Shown here in pieces: positions 27,065 through 36,390 of a stretch of DNA of 64,000 nucleotides (the stretch's first letter is position 1; every line of letters begins with the position of its first letter). The notes under the pieces were generated by a model that made no database searches, was not told where the DNA came from, and saw only the letters and a program-made list of their open reading frames with translations. Source of the stretch: DASXVU01 sp963732855 (GTDB lineage: Archaea; Thermoplasmatota; Thermoplasmata; Methanomassiliicoccales; UBA472); assembly GCA_963732855.1 (NCBI GenBank), contig CAVTBB010000005.1, forward strand, positions 62,001 to 126,000. The letters run 5' to 3'. The position numbers and the translations under genes were made by a program.

Positions 27065-27691
27065 ATGATTGAATCGGCCTTGGTGTTCCTGGCGTCCGTC
27101 GCCGTCATCACAGTGTCTGGAGCATTCATGCCGGGTCCAATGTTCGCAGCGACCATCGCCAAAAGCTATAACGACCCGAGAGCGGGCATCAAAGTGACCG
27201 CCGGGCATTCGGCCATCGAGGTACCGCTAATAATCGCCATCTTCCTCGGGTTCGACTTCATCTTCAAGGACCAGACGGTCTTCGCTTACATAGCGCTGAT
27301 AGGCGGTATCATCCTGATGTACATGGGTATTTCAGATCTTAGGGCCAGAAAGGTGATAGTGCGAGAAAAGGACTATGGCCAGGGGTCGTTCTTCACCGGC
27401 ATGATCACGACCGTCACGAACCCGTATTGGGTCTTCTGGTGGGCGACGGTGGGGGCAGCATTGGTCACCACGGCGATAGGTTTCGGGCTGATCATACTCC
27501 CGCTATTCATCATCACCCACCTGGCGGTGGACCTGGGATGGAACCATTTCGTGGCCACGACAGTCTACCGTTCCAAAGGGCTTTGGGAAAGTAAATGGCA
27601 TGAGTATCTCATCCTGGCGGCCGCGGTCATCATGATCTTCTTCGCGTTGTACTTCCTATACAGCTCGATCACGACGCTGGTGCGCTTCTGA
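27065..27691 (+). CDS. LysE/RhtB-family membrane transporter
   Basis: The 208-residue protein has six hydrophobic segments and the LysE-family N-terminal signature GAFMPGPMFAATIAKSYND, followed by AGIKVTAGHSAIEVPLIIA and TTVTNPYWVFWW. The family exports amino acids or other small solutes. TTGAAATATC centred about 29 nt upstream suggests a leaderless transcript beginning at the ATG. Confidence 0.88.
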   Translation: MIESALVFLASVAVITVSGAFMPGPMFAATIAKSYNDPRAGIKVTAGHSAIEVPLIIAIFLGFDFIFKDQTVFAYIALIGGIILMYMGISDLRARKVIVREKDYGQGSFFTGMITTVTNPYWVFWWATVGAALVTTAIGFGLIILPLFIITHLAVDLGWNHFVATTVYRSKGLWESKWHEYLILAAAVIMIFFALYFLYSSITTLVRF

Positions 27692-27831
27692 TTCTGGAAC
27701 AATTAAGTATTGCGCCAAGAATGTACCTACCTGAGTAAATGTCCAGGTCTTACAAGGATCATAAGATCTACTCATGCTTCGCGCCCAATCTGTTAGCTCG
27801 AAGCTGAACATCGATCTGTACCAGGACGGAC

Positions 27832-28131
27832 TTGAGACTGAAGATCGACCAGATCCTCGTGGAAAATCCTGGAGGTATCTCGAAAGAGGAGATCAAGCAC
27901 GAGATCCGCTCCAATCACTTCATGACCAACAAGGTAATCGAAAAGCTGGTCGAGGATCGGTTAGTCACCGTTGAAGCAAGAGAAGGCCGCTGCGAGGTCA
28001 GGATCACCAGGGAAGGGGTGCTATACATCAGGAAGTACAATCAGTTCTTCCTCAGTATGTACCGGGAGCAGATGGAAGAGCACTACCAGTACCGAGGAAT
28101 GCCTCATTGGGCGCGGGGCAAGGAGCGTTGA
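27832..28131 (+). CDS. winged-helix DNA-binding protein
   Basis: From a TTG at 27832 the 99-residue protein reads as a wHTH: helix 1 (LKIDQILVENPGG), helix 2 and recognition helix (ISKEEIKHEIRSNHFMTNKV then IEKLVEDRLVTVE), a wing (GRCEVRITREGVLYIRKY) and a C-terminal helix. The start lacks an ATG and no TATA box is placed well, so the true N-terminus is uncertain. Its end overlaps the minus-strand gene at 28104. Confidence 0.7.
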   Translation: MRLKIDQILVENPGGISKEEIKHEIRSNHFMTNKVIEKLVEDRLVTVEAREGRCEVRITREGVLYIRKYNQFFLSMYREQMEEHYQYRGMPHWARGKER

Positions 28132-28333
28132 GGCTCGGGCACGAATGGTATGAACTCGTATGTGCCGTCCTCGTTCTCTATCACCAGTTCCATCGTGGAG
28201 ATATATTTCCTGCCCATATGGCCGAATTCGAACGATGATCCGGTCAGCATCTGGTATGCCGCTTCGGACAGGTCCCGCCGTCGTTCAGGTAGATGAAGCG
28301 GTTTACAAACCTCTTCATCATTTTCAATATCAT
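28104..28333 (-). CDS. hypothetical small protein (about 76 aa), frameshifted
   Basis: The minus strand opens with MILKMMKRFVNRFIYLNDGG and continues after a one-base shift at about 28270 with DLSEAAYQMLTGSSFEFGHM, then KYISTMELVIENEDGTYEFI and FVPEPQR. The two pieces join at GACGGCGGGACC, where one added base restores a single frame to the TGA at 28104. Codon use and composition are protein-like on this strand. No family is recognised. It overlaps the convergent winged-helix gene by 28 bp. Confidence 0.5.
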
Positions 28334-28409
28334 TTGATCGTCGGAACTTATAGGAAGGTTGGCGGTCAGACCGGTAAGGATTTTATCGAGAAACGTTTCT
28401 CGATGGCTC

Positions 28410-28898
28410 ATGGATGAGAAGATGGAGAGGGTGCTGCAAAGGTATTACGAGAAGGATTACTATGACTACCGCGAGGACCTGGTTGCCGACCTGGATGAGC
28501 TGGACGAGAGGGCGCTGGAAATCGCGCTCGAGGCGAGGGTCAGCAAGATGTTCCCGCTGATCGACTCGATCGGGCACCAGCTTGACCTTACCTACCCGGA
28601 CCTGTCCGTGGAAGAGATCGTTCTGGCGATCAAGTACCTCATTGATGGCGAGATGGGTGGATCGGTCATCATCTACGACGATGAAGTCCTGGAGGTTTCC
28701 AAGTTCACCGAGGACGCCGTGGAGGTAGGGGAGAAGATTAACACCTGGATCGAGATGTTCATGAGTAAGAAGCACATGAACTTCGAGATCGTGGAGATCA
28801 TATATGTCTTCGACGAGCTCATCCGCGGGTTCCGCGGCAGTCAGGAAGAGGACCAGTTCATCCTTATACCAGAATCGGACGAGGACGACGAGGAGTGA
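28410..28898 (+). CDS. hypothetical acidic protein
   Basis: The 162-residue product from the ATG at 28410 is strongly acidic, mostly helical, and ends in a run of Asp/Glu. Segments such as FPLIDSIGHQLDLTYPDLSV and EEIVLAIKYLIDGEMGGSVI look like a folded globular core. No homologue is recognised. The frame is open from 28359, but the upstream codons are not protein-like. Confidence 0.6.
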   Translation: MDEKMERVLQRYYEKDYYDYREDLVADLDELDERALEIALEARVSKMFPLIDSIGHQLDLTYPDLSVEEIVLAIKYLIDGEMGGSVIIYDDEVLEVSKFTEDAVEVGEKINTWIEMFMSKKHMNFEIVEIIYVFDELIRGFRGSQEEDQFILIPESDEDDEE

Positions 28899-28980
28899 AA
28901 CGGGCCAAGAAGCCCCATTTACTCCTAAAAAAACCCTAACAGGCATGCTTATCGAATTAGGATTCAAATCTCCGCGGTGG

Positions 28981-29889
28981 TCAATCCCCTCTTCCGATTT
29001 CCATCATACGTTCCAGCGGTAGTCTGGCCCTTTCCATGACTTCGTTCGGCAGCTCGATGGCCGGTTGGAGCGTTTCCAGCGCCCGGACCACCATCTGGGT
29101 CGTGATCATCTTCATGGTCGGGCAGATCGCTCCCTCAACTGAGTAGAACTTCTTGGCGGGGTTCTCTTTACCCAGGCGATAGGTCATCGTGCCTTCCGTG
29201 GCGATGATGAACTCCGTGGCGTCGGATGACTTGGCGAACTTGAGGATGCCCTCGGTCGAGGATACCTTGTCCGCCAGGTCGATGACCTCAGGTCGGCACT
29301 CAGGATGGACAAGGACCAGCGCCTTCGGGTGGGACTTCTTCAGGAGCGTGATTGCTTCAGGCGAGATCATGTCATGCGTTGGACAGAATCCCGGCCAGAC
29401 TATTATCTCCTTTTCAGGGTAGAACCTCTGCACATAGTAACCGAGGTTGCAGTCGGGGACGAATAGGATCTGTTTGGCCTCGATGCTGCCCACGACCTTG
29501 ACAGCATTCGACGAGGTGCAGCAAATATCCGTTTCCGCCTTGCATGCGGCGGACGTGTTGACGTAAGAAACAACGACGGCATGCGGATATTTCTTCCGCA
29601 CATCGTGCAATGACTCGCCATCGCACATGGCTGCCATGGGGCATTTGGCCTGGGGCTCGGGAAGTATGACCGTCTTGGACGGGTTCAGGACCTTGGCTGA
29701 CTCGGCCATGAAATCGACGCCGCAGAAAATGATCACATCGGCTTTCGTATTCATTGCCTGGACTGAAAGACCTAGCGAGTCGCCAACGAAGTCCGCTATC
29801 TCCTGGATCTCAGGGGACTGATAGTTATGCGCCAGAATGACGGCGTTCTTCTCTTTCTTCAGCTCCTGGATTCTCTCCCAGTCCTGCAT
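28981..29889 (-). CDS. nadA: quinolinate synthase A
   Basis: NadA condenses iminoaspartate with dihydroxyacetone phosphate to quinolinate in NAD synthesis, using a [4Fe-4S] cluster. The 302-residue protein has the three cluster cysteines at C83 (AKCPMAAMC), C169 (GFCPTHDM) and C256 (AICPTMKM), essentially the positions known for Pyrococcus NadA (83, 170, 256). HNYQSPEIQEIADFVGDSLG is the typical N-terminus. I start at ATG 29889, because TTTTTAATATC lies about 26 nt upstream and gives a leaderless mRNA. No nadB or nadC is adjacent. Confidence 0.95.
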   Translation of the reverse strand: MQDWERIQELKKEKNAVILAHNYQSPEIQEIADFVGDSLGLSVQAMNTKADVIIFCGVDFMAESAKVLNPSKTVILPEPQAKCPMAAMCDGESLHDVRKKYPHAVVVSYVNTSAACKAETDICCTSSNAVKVVGSIEAKQILFVPDCNLGYYVQRFYPEKEIIVWPGFCPTHDMISPEAITLLKKSHPKALVLVHPECRPEVIDLADKVSSTEGILKFAKSSDATEFIIATEGTMTYRLGKENPAKKFYSVEGAICPTMKMITTQMVVRALETLQPAIELPNEVMERARLPLERMMEIGRGD

Positions 29890-29907
29890 TAGGATTGCGA
29901 TAATGAA

Positions 29908-29921
29908 TGCGATATTAAAAA
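29908..29921 (-). promoter_or_regulatory. TATA box of nadA
   Basis: On the minus strand TTTTTAATATCGC is centred about 26 nt before the ATG at 29889, the classic leaderless archaeal arrangement. Confidence 0.55.
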
Positions 29922-29992
29922 CTTGGTGGCCAACCCTAACTAGGAGGGCTGGCCTGGTCGCTTGACCGAAGGAGGGACGACTATCGTAAACG

Positions 29993-30601
29993 CTAATTCT
30001 GGGCGACCTTGTCGAACTGCTCGGACACGAAGTCCCAGTTGACATTGTTCCAGAACGCTTCCACGTATTTCGGCCTGAGGTTCTTGTAGTCCACATAGTA
30101 GGCGTGTTCCCAAACGTCCAGTACTGCAAGGACCTTGAACCCGGGTATAACGTTGACGTTGTGCTTCTCTATCTGCATGATGATCGGCCTCTGGGTCATC
30201 TTGCAGAACGCTAGAGCCGCCCAACCCGAGCCTTCTGTGCTTGAGGCGGCTACGCTGAACTCCTTCTTGAACCGGTCGAACGAGCCGAACTCCGCGTTGA
30301 TCGCATCGCCCAACTTTCCTCCGGGAGATCCGCCGGCTTTCCCAGTCGGAGCCAGGTTCAACCAGAACATCTTGTGGAGGTGGTGACCGCCCACGTTGAA
30401 GGACAGCTCCTTGGTGATCGCCTTCATGTCCAGGTCGACATTGTCCTTCCTCGCAGCGGCAAGTTTGTCGATGATCGCGTTCGCGCCGTTAACGTAACCT
30501 GCATGGTGTTTGTCATGGTGGAGCATCAGCTGTTCCTCGGATAGGAACGGCGCAAGGTCCTTGTAGCCATACTTTAGCGGCGGCAGTTCATACTTCTTCA
30601 T
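29993..30601 (-). CDS. sodB: superoxide dismutase, Fe/Mn family
   Basis: The 202-residue enzyme converts superoxide to H2O2 and O2. Metal-ligand segments are visible: LHHDKHHAGYVNGAN near residue 28, NVGGHHLHKMFWLNL near 73, and VLDVWEHAYYVDYKN with the Asp and His ligands. The choice of Fe or Mn cannot be read safely. I start at ATG 30601 (MKKYELPPLKYGYKDL). It indicates contact with oxygen in an otherwise anaerobe-like gene set. Confidence 0.95.
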   Translation of the reverse strand: MKKYELPPLKYGYKDLAPFLSEEQLMLHHDKHHAGYVNGANAIIDKLAAARKDNVDLDMKAITKELSFNVGGHHLHKMFWLNLAPTGKAGGSPGGKLGDAINAEFGSFDRFKKEFSVAASSTEGSGWAALAFCKMTQRPIIMQIEKHNVNVIPGFKVLAVLDVWEHAYYVDYKNLRPKYVEAFWNNVNWDFVSEQFDKVAQN

Positions 30602-30701
30602 GGCGTCCGTGGTAATCACTCCTATTATTGGATGAACGACTCGAGCAGCCAGTATATTTTCGTTTTGGTGCGCAATACGAAACATCGTATTTCCCTTGCA
30701 T

Positions 30702-31446
30702 TCAGTCGATCCCGGGAGTATGTTTTCCCCAGGGGCAGTTGGAGACGCACTCGCAAGAATTTTGGAGGCGAAGATTTCAACCATGCCCCTTCTTGCCGGT
30801 GGCAGGTCAGATAATCGAACACAGGGCCACGATCCTTTGGGAGGGGTTCGTCGAAACCTTTGAATTTTAGAGCATTGAGCGGACAGCCTTCTATGCACAC
30901 GCGGCAGGTCCCGCAACGGTTGTTCATAGGCTTGGCACAATGATCCAGTTCGGCGTCGGTCAATATCGTGCACAACCGGACCCTTGGTCCATATTCATGC
31001 ATTACCAGGAGCTGACTGCGGCCTATCCAGCCCATACCTGCCTGATGGGCCACCGCCTTATGGGAGATCTGGCCAATGATAGTTTCCCGCCCCATAGTGA
31101 AACGCTATTGATGGGCAGCGCCCGGTATCCAATATCTATCAACCGCTTCGCGATGGCGTCAGCTGCCCCGTCCATTATGCTTCAGCCCTCTATCATCTGA
31201 TCGTAAAATCCGTCCGCCTACGATCTCTCATAGGCCGCGCGGGGTGCTATCTCCCAGACCAAACTGATTGCATGCATCATTCCTTGACCTTGATTCAATA
31301 CTTCGCCATGAGAGGGTGTCCCTTCCAAAGGGGCAAATCCCACCTTGGCGATGCCATAGGATATAGCCATGGAAATTACCCATGGAAATTACCTGGTCAA
31401 CGATATTCTCGTTTTTTTCAGACGCCGCCATGCATTTCTGCCCCAT
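30702..31446 (-). pseudogene. QueG-like 4Fe-4S protein (epoxyqueuosine reductase/RdhA-like), decayed
   Basis: Pieces in several minus-strand frames make one protein of about 245 residues: NENIVDQVISM, then YGIAKVGFAPLEGTPSHGEV, DAIAKRLIDIGYRALPI, ISHKAVAHQAGMGWIGRSQL, YGPRVRLCTILTDAELDH, CGTCRVCIEGCPLNALKF and CECVSNCPWGKHTPGID. This order, with two ferredoxin-like clusters, matches the QueG-like family. Lesions are a perfect 13-bp tandem duplication (31367-31392), a TAG at 31218-31220, a TGA at 31192-31194, and frameshifts near 31100 and 30780. The gene is dead. Confidence 0.85.
31367..31392. repeat. perfect 13-bp tandem duplication inside the QueG-like pseudogene
   Basis: CCATGGAAATTAC occurs twice head to tail. 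Removing one copy joins the two protein frames (VISM to AISYG), so this duplication is itself one of the inactivating mutations. Confidence 0.9.
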
Positions 31447-31471
31447 TGCACGCCGTGAAATAACCGATTCT

Positions 31472-32356
31472 TCAGCCGCTGGAGAGGATGTCCCTCAATT
31501 TTCCAACCACTCCGACAGATACCTCGTCCACCGGCACTAGATCGATTTCCTCCGGAGAGGATATTCCTATGCCCAACTCCACCGCCCTTCTGATCTGGTC
31601 CTGGTCGAATATGCGTTTAGACTCGATCGATTTGGTCGTGCCATGCATCTTTAGGGCTGCGACCCCCACCGCGTCGATCGCGACCCGGTCATCAGACGCG
31701 AAAGTCAAGTTTGCCTGCCACCGCGTCCCGGTCATCGGTCCTCCATCGACGAACGTCTCTACACCGTCCATCACTATCATCTTTGGACGATAGGCAACAT
31801 TCATCTCAGCGATCATCTTGCGGATGTGATTTGAGGAGTGCAGCTCCCTCATGTTCGATCCAGCTATCATGCCGGTGGTCACCTTCAACGACATCGTGAA
31901 ATGACCGCCGAAACCATGGGTTTTTAGGCAACAGAGAGTGAATACCGCATCCGCCTCCAGGACCGGTTTGGCAATCAGATATCCGTCATGCCAATGGGAA
32001 CCGGGGAATTCGGTCTTCTCATAGCGGGACTTGGGCATGCTGTCGAATATCAGGCATTCGAAACCGAGCCTCTCACCCATCTGGAAGATACCCTTTTCCT
32101 GGAACACCTCCCGAGTACTGGCCGGTCCGCTTCGGTCCCCCACGATCACATGCCTCGGCCCACCTTCTTGCACCTTCCGGATTACCATTTCCAGGGTATC
32201 TTCATGCGTCGAACCGGGCGGCGGATCGGCGGTGTTGAAGTTGGGCTTGATCAAGACGATCTTCCCGGCCACCTCCGGCATCCCGAACGCTTCGACCACC
32301 TTCCTTGTGCTCGCCTTACGGTCCGGACCATATGCCACGCAAACCTTCGACCTCAC
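31472..32356 (-). CDS. DUF362 domain protein
   Basis: The 294-residue protein shows the DUF362 pattern: GKIVLIKPNFNTADPPPGST near residue 30, ADAVFTLCCLKTHGFGGHFT with the conserved K and H, SLKVTTGMIAG, and DRVAIDAVGVAAL. Family members are widespread in anaerobes and often fused to ferredoxin domains, but their function is unknown. Here there is no Fe-S domain. It lies upstream of the QueG-like pseudogene on the same strand, perhaps once one operon. Confidence 0.88.
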   Translation of the reverse strand: MRSKVCVAYGPDRKASTRKVVEAFGMPEVAGKIVLIKPNFNTADPPPGSTHEDTLEMVIRKVQEGGPRHVIVGDRSGPASTREVFQEKGIFQMGERLGFECLIFDSMPKSRYEKTEFPGSHWHDGYLIAKPVLEADAVFTLCCLKTHGFGGHFTMSLKVTTGMIAGSNMRELHSSNHIRKMIAEMNVAYRPKMIVMDGVETFVDGGPMTGTRWQANLTFASDDRVAIDAVGVAALKMHGTTKSIESKRIFDQDQIRRAVELGIGISSPEEIDLVPVDEVSVGVVGKLRDILSSG

Positions 32357-32471
32357 GCTTCACCTCGCATTTTGGTTTGGTCCCGCGATTATATCTATTC
32401 TCCCTGGTGCTTTAGCGTTCCAACTTTTATAGCCCCGCAACATTACCGTTCCCCAGCAATAGGTGTGCGTG

Positions 32472-32906
32472 ATGACGAGCGAGCGAGAGGAACTGGCAGA
32501 CAAGTACTTCCACTGCAGCCAGAGAGAACGTGTTGTGTTCGAGGCGGGCATCAAGCTGGGCACTATCTATCACCAGTTCGTGGGCACTCCGCTCAGTTCC
32601 TCGAGCGTGGAATCGCTCGAGCGGGCGATACAGGATGGCGTCCGGGTACAACCGTTCGTCAAGGAAGTGAAAGTGCACATCTCCCGGGAGGCTCTGCGCA
32701 AGAAGTCAGACGAATACGACTACCAGGCGCTGACCGGCCCGATGATGGAGGTGACGCTGACCGTCATGATGGACGGCGTTACCGTCGTGGCCGAAATGCG
32801 ATATATCGAAGAGCTACATTATCCGCTCATGTACGTCAGGTCGGTTCTGGAGGAGCGAACCCGACTGACCGACGAGACTAATTTTTTCCATCGAAAAGAT
32901 AAATAG
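32472..32906 (+). CDS. mptD: archaeal dihydroneopterin aldolase (MptD/DUF381 family)
   Basis: MptD cleaves 7,8-dihydroneopterin to 6-hydroxymethyl-dihydropterin in archaeal pterin (methanopterin or folate-type) synthesis. The 144-residue protein has the family blocks FEAGIKLGTIYHQFVGTPLS, VQPFVKEVKVHIS and YIEELHYPLMYVRSVLEERT. The ATG at 32472 is preferred; GTG at 32463 is in frame. CTTTTATAG at about 32422-32431 is a fitting TATA box. Confidence 0.88.
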   Translation: MTSEREELADKYFHCSQRERVVFEAGIKLGTIYHQFVGTPLSSSSVESLERAIQDGVRVQPFVKEVKVHISREALRKKSDEYDYQALTGPMMEVTLTVMMDGVTVVAEMRYIEELHYPLMYVRSVLEERTRLTDETNFFHRKDK

Positions 32907-32977
32907 TGTCTACCGCGTTACGGGTAATTCTATTGCATCCTGCTAGTGAGGGCCTGGTTCGCCCTTCGGTGAATTGA

Positions 32978-33520
32978 ATGAACAACATAAAGATCGGTAT
33001 AACTGGCCTTCCAAGTGCGGGTAAGACGCATACCCTGGTAAAGGTTATCGAGATGCTCGAGGCGGAGGACCTCAAGGTCGGAGGAATGATCACCGAGCCA
33101 ATTATGGACGATAAGAAGCGCAGTGGCTTCTATGTCATCGACTGGCGCACAAAGGAGAGGGGGGTGCTGGCCTCCACGGACATAACAAGCAAGTTCATGG
33201 TGGGTAAGTACGGGGTCGACCTCAGCGTTTTGGAGGATGTCGGGGTCCGGGCGTTGGAAACGGCGTGTATCGAATCCGACGTCATCGTCATTGATGAGGT
33301 GGGCAAGATCGAGGTCGAGAGCGAGAAGTTCGTAAACGCGGTGAAGGCGGCGTTGGACGTGGAGAAGCCCATTCTGCTCACCCTGCACAAGAAATCGCGC
33401 AACCCACTGCTTCAGGACATCCGTCGTAGGGATGACGTCAGGATTCTGGAGGTCACTCCGATCAACCGTAACCTTCTGCCTTACAAGATCATGAAGCTCA
33501 TGAAGGGAGAGCTTCTTTGA
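32978..33520 (+). CDS. THEP1-family nucleoside-triphosphatase
   Basis: The 180-residue protein begins with a P-loop (GITGLPSAGKTHTL), a Walker B (VIVIDEVGKIEVES) and the KPILLTLHKKSRNPLLQDI segment of the THEP1/DUF265 family. These enzymes hydrolyse NTPs in vitro, and the human homologue is a cancer-related NTPase. It overlaps trm1 by 4 bp, which suggests translational coupling and perhaps an RNA-related role. Confidence 0.92.
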   Translation: MNNIKIGITGLPSAGKTHTLVKVIEMLEAEDLKVGGMITEPIMDDKKRSGFYVIDWRTKERGVLASTDITSKFMVGKYGVDLSVLEDVGVRALETACIESDVIVIDEVGKIEVESEKFVNAVKAALDVEKPILLTLHKKSRNPLLQDIRRRDDVRILEVTPINRNLLPYKIMKLMKGELL

Positions 33521-34629
33521 GCCAACCGGCCGACTCTGAGCTATCCCGGGAAGGCGCTACGGACATCTATATCCCTGTCAATCACACCGATCATGGACCA
33601 GGGAAGATGCAGGGAAGGGTCTTCTACAACCGTCAGATGGCGTTCAACCGCGACGTGTCGGTCATGTTCTTCAGTTCACCACAGGTTACGGTGCGCACGG
33701 CAATCGACGCCATGTCGGCCACGGGCGTTCGCGCACTGCGTATCGCCAAAGAGGCCAGACCGGACATCCATTTTGACATATGCGACAGGGATTCGGCGGC
33801 TACCGAGTTCATCAAGGAAAACATCATTCTTAACGGTCTCGAGAACTGCACCGCGATCAACAACGACCTGCGGTGCCAGCTGGCCCAGGAATACTATGAC
33901 TATGTGGACCTGGACCCATTTGGAACGCCGGTGGAGTTCATTCCGGCAGCCCTGCAAGCTTTGAAGAGGAACGGGATCCTGGCAATAACCGCCACCGACA
34001 CCGCTCCTTTGGCCGGGGCGCAGACAAAGAAATGCGTGCGCCGATATGGGGCGATACCCTGCCGGGGAGAGTTCTGCCATGAGGCGGGCCTGCGCATCCT
34101 GATAGGTTACGTCGCCAAGGAAGCGGCGAAGCTGGACAAAGGAACGGTCCCAATGCTATGCTTCTACGCCGACCATTACATGAGACTTTACCTGAGGATG
34201 CCTCAAGCCGCGTATCATGCAGACGCAGCATTGGACCAGATAGGATATCTGCAGTACGACCGCTCCAATCACGAAAGGACTATTTCCAAAGGGCCTCGGA
34301 CCCTGAAGGATTGCGGGCCGATGTGGCTTGGACCCCTGGCGGACAAGGACTTCCTCAACTCCATGAAGATGCCCGATTCGCTCGCGGAGAGGGACCGCTG
34401 CGTCAAGTACATGGACCTCTGGAAGGAGGAACTTGACGTACCCTATTTCTTCGAGAATAACGAGCTGTCGTCCGTCGCTAAGCTGTCCCCGCCCAAGCGT
34501 GAGGTCCTGATAGAGAGGATGAAGCAGCTTGGGGCGGCGTCCCGAACCCATTTCTCACCTACTGGTTTCAAATCGGACCGGACCTTCGAGGAAATACTGG
34601 CCGCTTACCGGGAGATAGGCATCCCCTAA
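33517..34629 (+). CDS. trm1: tRNA (guanine26-N2)-dimethyltransferase Trm1
   Basis: Trm1 uses SAM to dimethylate G26 of tRNA. The 370-residue protein has SAM-fold motifs (AIDAMSATGVRALRIAKE, DICDRDSAATEFIKENI), the catalytic-type YVDLDPFGTPVEFIPAAL, and the Trm1-specific TATDTAPLAGAQTKKCVRRY with CGPMWLGPL further on. It starts with TTG, overlapping the THEP1 gene by 4 bp. Confidence 0.95.
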   Translation: MSQPADSELSREGATDIYIPVNHTDHGPGKMQGRVFYNRQMAFNRDVSVMFFSSPQVTVRTAIDAMSATGVRALRIAKEARPDIHFDICDRDSAATEFIKENIILNGLENCTAINNDLRCQLAQEYYDYVDLDPFGTPVEFIPAALQALKRNGILAITATDTAPLAGAQTKKCVRRYGAIPCRGEFCHEAGLRILIGYVAKEAAKLDKGTVPMLCFYADHYMRLYLRMPQAAYHADAALDQIGYLQYDRSNHERTISKGPRTLKDCGPMWLGPLADKDFLNSMKMPDSLAERDRCVKYMDLWKEELDVPYFFENNELSSVAKLSPPKREVLIERMKQLGAASRTHFSPTGFKSDRTFEEILAAYREIGIP

Positions 34630-34656
34630 CCAAAACTTAATTACACAGAGACGGAT

Positions 34657-35979
34657 TTGGCGCTTGCTGGTGAGCACCTGCCTAGTATCGCTGTCATTGG
34701 TACGCAATGGGGAGACGAGGGAAAGGGTAAGATCACTGATTACATCGCCGAGGGAGCCGACCTCGTCGTGCGTTATCAGGGTGGCACCAACGCCGGTCAT
34801 ACCATCAAGATCGGGAATGACGTTTTCGGGCTTCACCTGCTGCCATCCGGAATCCTCCGCGATAACACAATCAACGTGATAGGGAATGGATGCGTGGTTG
34901 ATCCGGAAGAACTTCTGAAGGAGATGAAGCAGATCGAGGACCGGGGCCATTCGATGAAGAGCCTGAGGATCTCGGACCGGGCTAATGTCATAACCAAATA
35001 TCACAAATTGCTCGACGGTGCCGAAGAGAGACAACGCGGCGCTAAGGGCGTGGGCACCACTGGTCGCGGCATTGGTCCTTGCTACTCTGATAAGATTTCT
35101 AGATCCGGTATCCGGATGTGCGATTTGCTGGACGAGCATGCGCTGAACGAGAAGATGGACATTATCTACCCGGTCAAGGAGAAGTTCCTCCGGATCCTTG
35201 ACGGACCGAAGATGGACGCCAAGCAACAGCTGGTCAAGAACCTGTTAGAATCCGGGAAGAACCTTGAGCAGTATGTCGTCGACGCTTCTGTGCTGGTCAA
35301 CGAGGCGCTGAAACACAACAAAAAGGTGCTGTTCGAAGGTGCCCAGGGAACCATGCTGGACATAGACCATGGAACATATCCTTACGTCACGTCTTCTAAT
35401 TGCATCTCCGGCGGCATATGCACCGGCGTTGGTATCGGTCCGAACAAGATCAATGAGATACTCGGAGTCACAAAGGCGTACACCACGCGTGTGGGCGCCG
35501 GACCATTCCCGACCGAGCTGCATGACGATCTAGGCAAATACCTGCTCACTAAAGGCGGAGAATGGGGTACGACGACCGGAAGGGCACGTCGTTGCGGCTG
35601 GCTTGACCTAGTAGTGGTGAAGCATGCATGCCGGTTGAATGGACTGACCGGATTGGCGATAACCAAGCTCGACGTTATGAACGGCATGAAGACAATAAAG
35701 GTCGCCACTGCCTATGAGATCGACGGGGAGAAGGTCGAAGATTTTCCCGCCTCGCTGCACAAGCTGGAAAGGGCCAAACCGATCTATGACGAACTTGTCG
35801 GATGGGAGGACTGGGCCGAGGGCGAGTCCAAGGCAGTGGCACAGAAGGGCTATCATGCATTGCCAAAGAACATGCGGGAGTATCTCGACTACATCGCCAA
35901 AGTGACCGAGGTCGAGGTCAAGATCATAGGTATAGGAAAGGAGCGCGAGGAGACAATCGACCTCAGGCACAAAGCATAG
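34657..35979 (+). CDS. purA: adenylosuccinate synthetase
   Basis: PurA makes adenylosuccinate from IMP, Asp and GTP in AMP synthesis. The 440-residue enzyme has the GTP loop GTQWGDEGKGK, GGTNAGHTIKIG, GTTGRGIGPCYSDKISRSGI, VLFEGAQGTMLDIDHGTYPY and GRARRCGWLDLV. It starts with TTG at 34657; CTTAATTAC about 20-25 nt upstream may be the promoter and would make the message leaderless. Length and motifs are standard. Confidence 0.97.
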   Translation: MALAGEHLPSIAVIGTQWGDEGKGKITDYIAEGADLVVRYQGGTNAGHTIKIGNDVFGLHLLPSGILRDNTINVIGNGCVVDPEELLKEMKQIEDRGHSMKSLRISDRANVITKYHKLLDGAEERQRGAKGVGTTGRGIGPCYSDKISRSGIRMCDLLDEHALNEKMDIIYPVKEKFLRILDGPKMDAKQQLVKNLLESGKNLEQYVVDASVLVNEALKHNKKVLFEGAQGTMLDIDHGTYPYVTSSNCISGGICTGVGIGPNKINEILGVTKAYTTRVGAGPFPTELHDDLGKYLLTKGGEWGTTTGRARRCGWLDLVVVKHACRLNGLTGLAITKLDVMNGMKTIKVATAYEIDGEKVEDFPASLHKLERAKPIYDELVGWEDWAEGESKAVAQKGYHALPKNMREYLDYIAKVTEVEVKIIGIGKEREETIDLRHKA

Positions 35980-36132
35980 TGCTGCTGCCCATCTAGTCAC
36001 CCTGGATCGCCCACGGGGCTGGGCGATTACTATCATTGAAAAGCATCTTCAACATATGATCGAAACGCGGACCCGTTCCTAAGGGTTCAATATCATCTTC
36101 TTTATTTCTTACGGATTGGCGGCGACCTAGGA

Positions 36133-36390
36133 ATGTGTTTTCAAGACCCTGAGCAGTTCACTTACACGCACCATCGGGTGCCACTGGAGAAATGGGTCGA
36201 ACCGTAAATCGACGAGATGCTGAAGGTCACGACTGAGTATGGAAAACAGACCGTCGCCAATGAGAAATGGATGATGCACCTTCATAAACTACATACCAAA
36301 CAGCACGCATCCAATCTCATCGAGAGATTGGCCGCCCACATTAACCAAGGTATCATTGACCATCTCCACTCCTGCACCGAAGGCCGATGA
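36133..36390 (+). pseudogene. remnant of an unidentified gene with an internal TAA
   Basis: From ATG 36133 a plus-strand frame reads CFQDPEQFTYTHHRVPLEKW, meets a TAA at 36205-36207, and continues in the same frame with IDEMLKVTTEYGKQTVANEK, HTKQHASNLIERLAAHINQG and a TGA at 36388. The composition is protein-like on both sides of the stop. It could derive from a transposase or another mobile gene, but I cannot identify it. The rest of 35980-36714 shows no gene. Confidence 0.45.
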
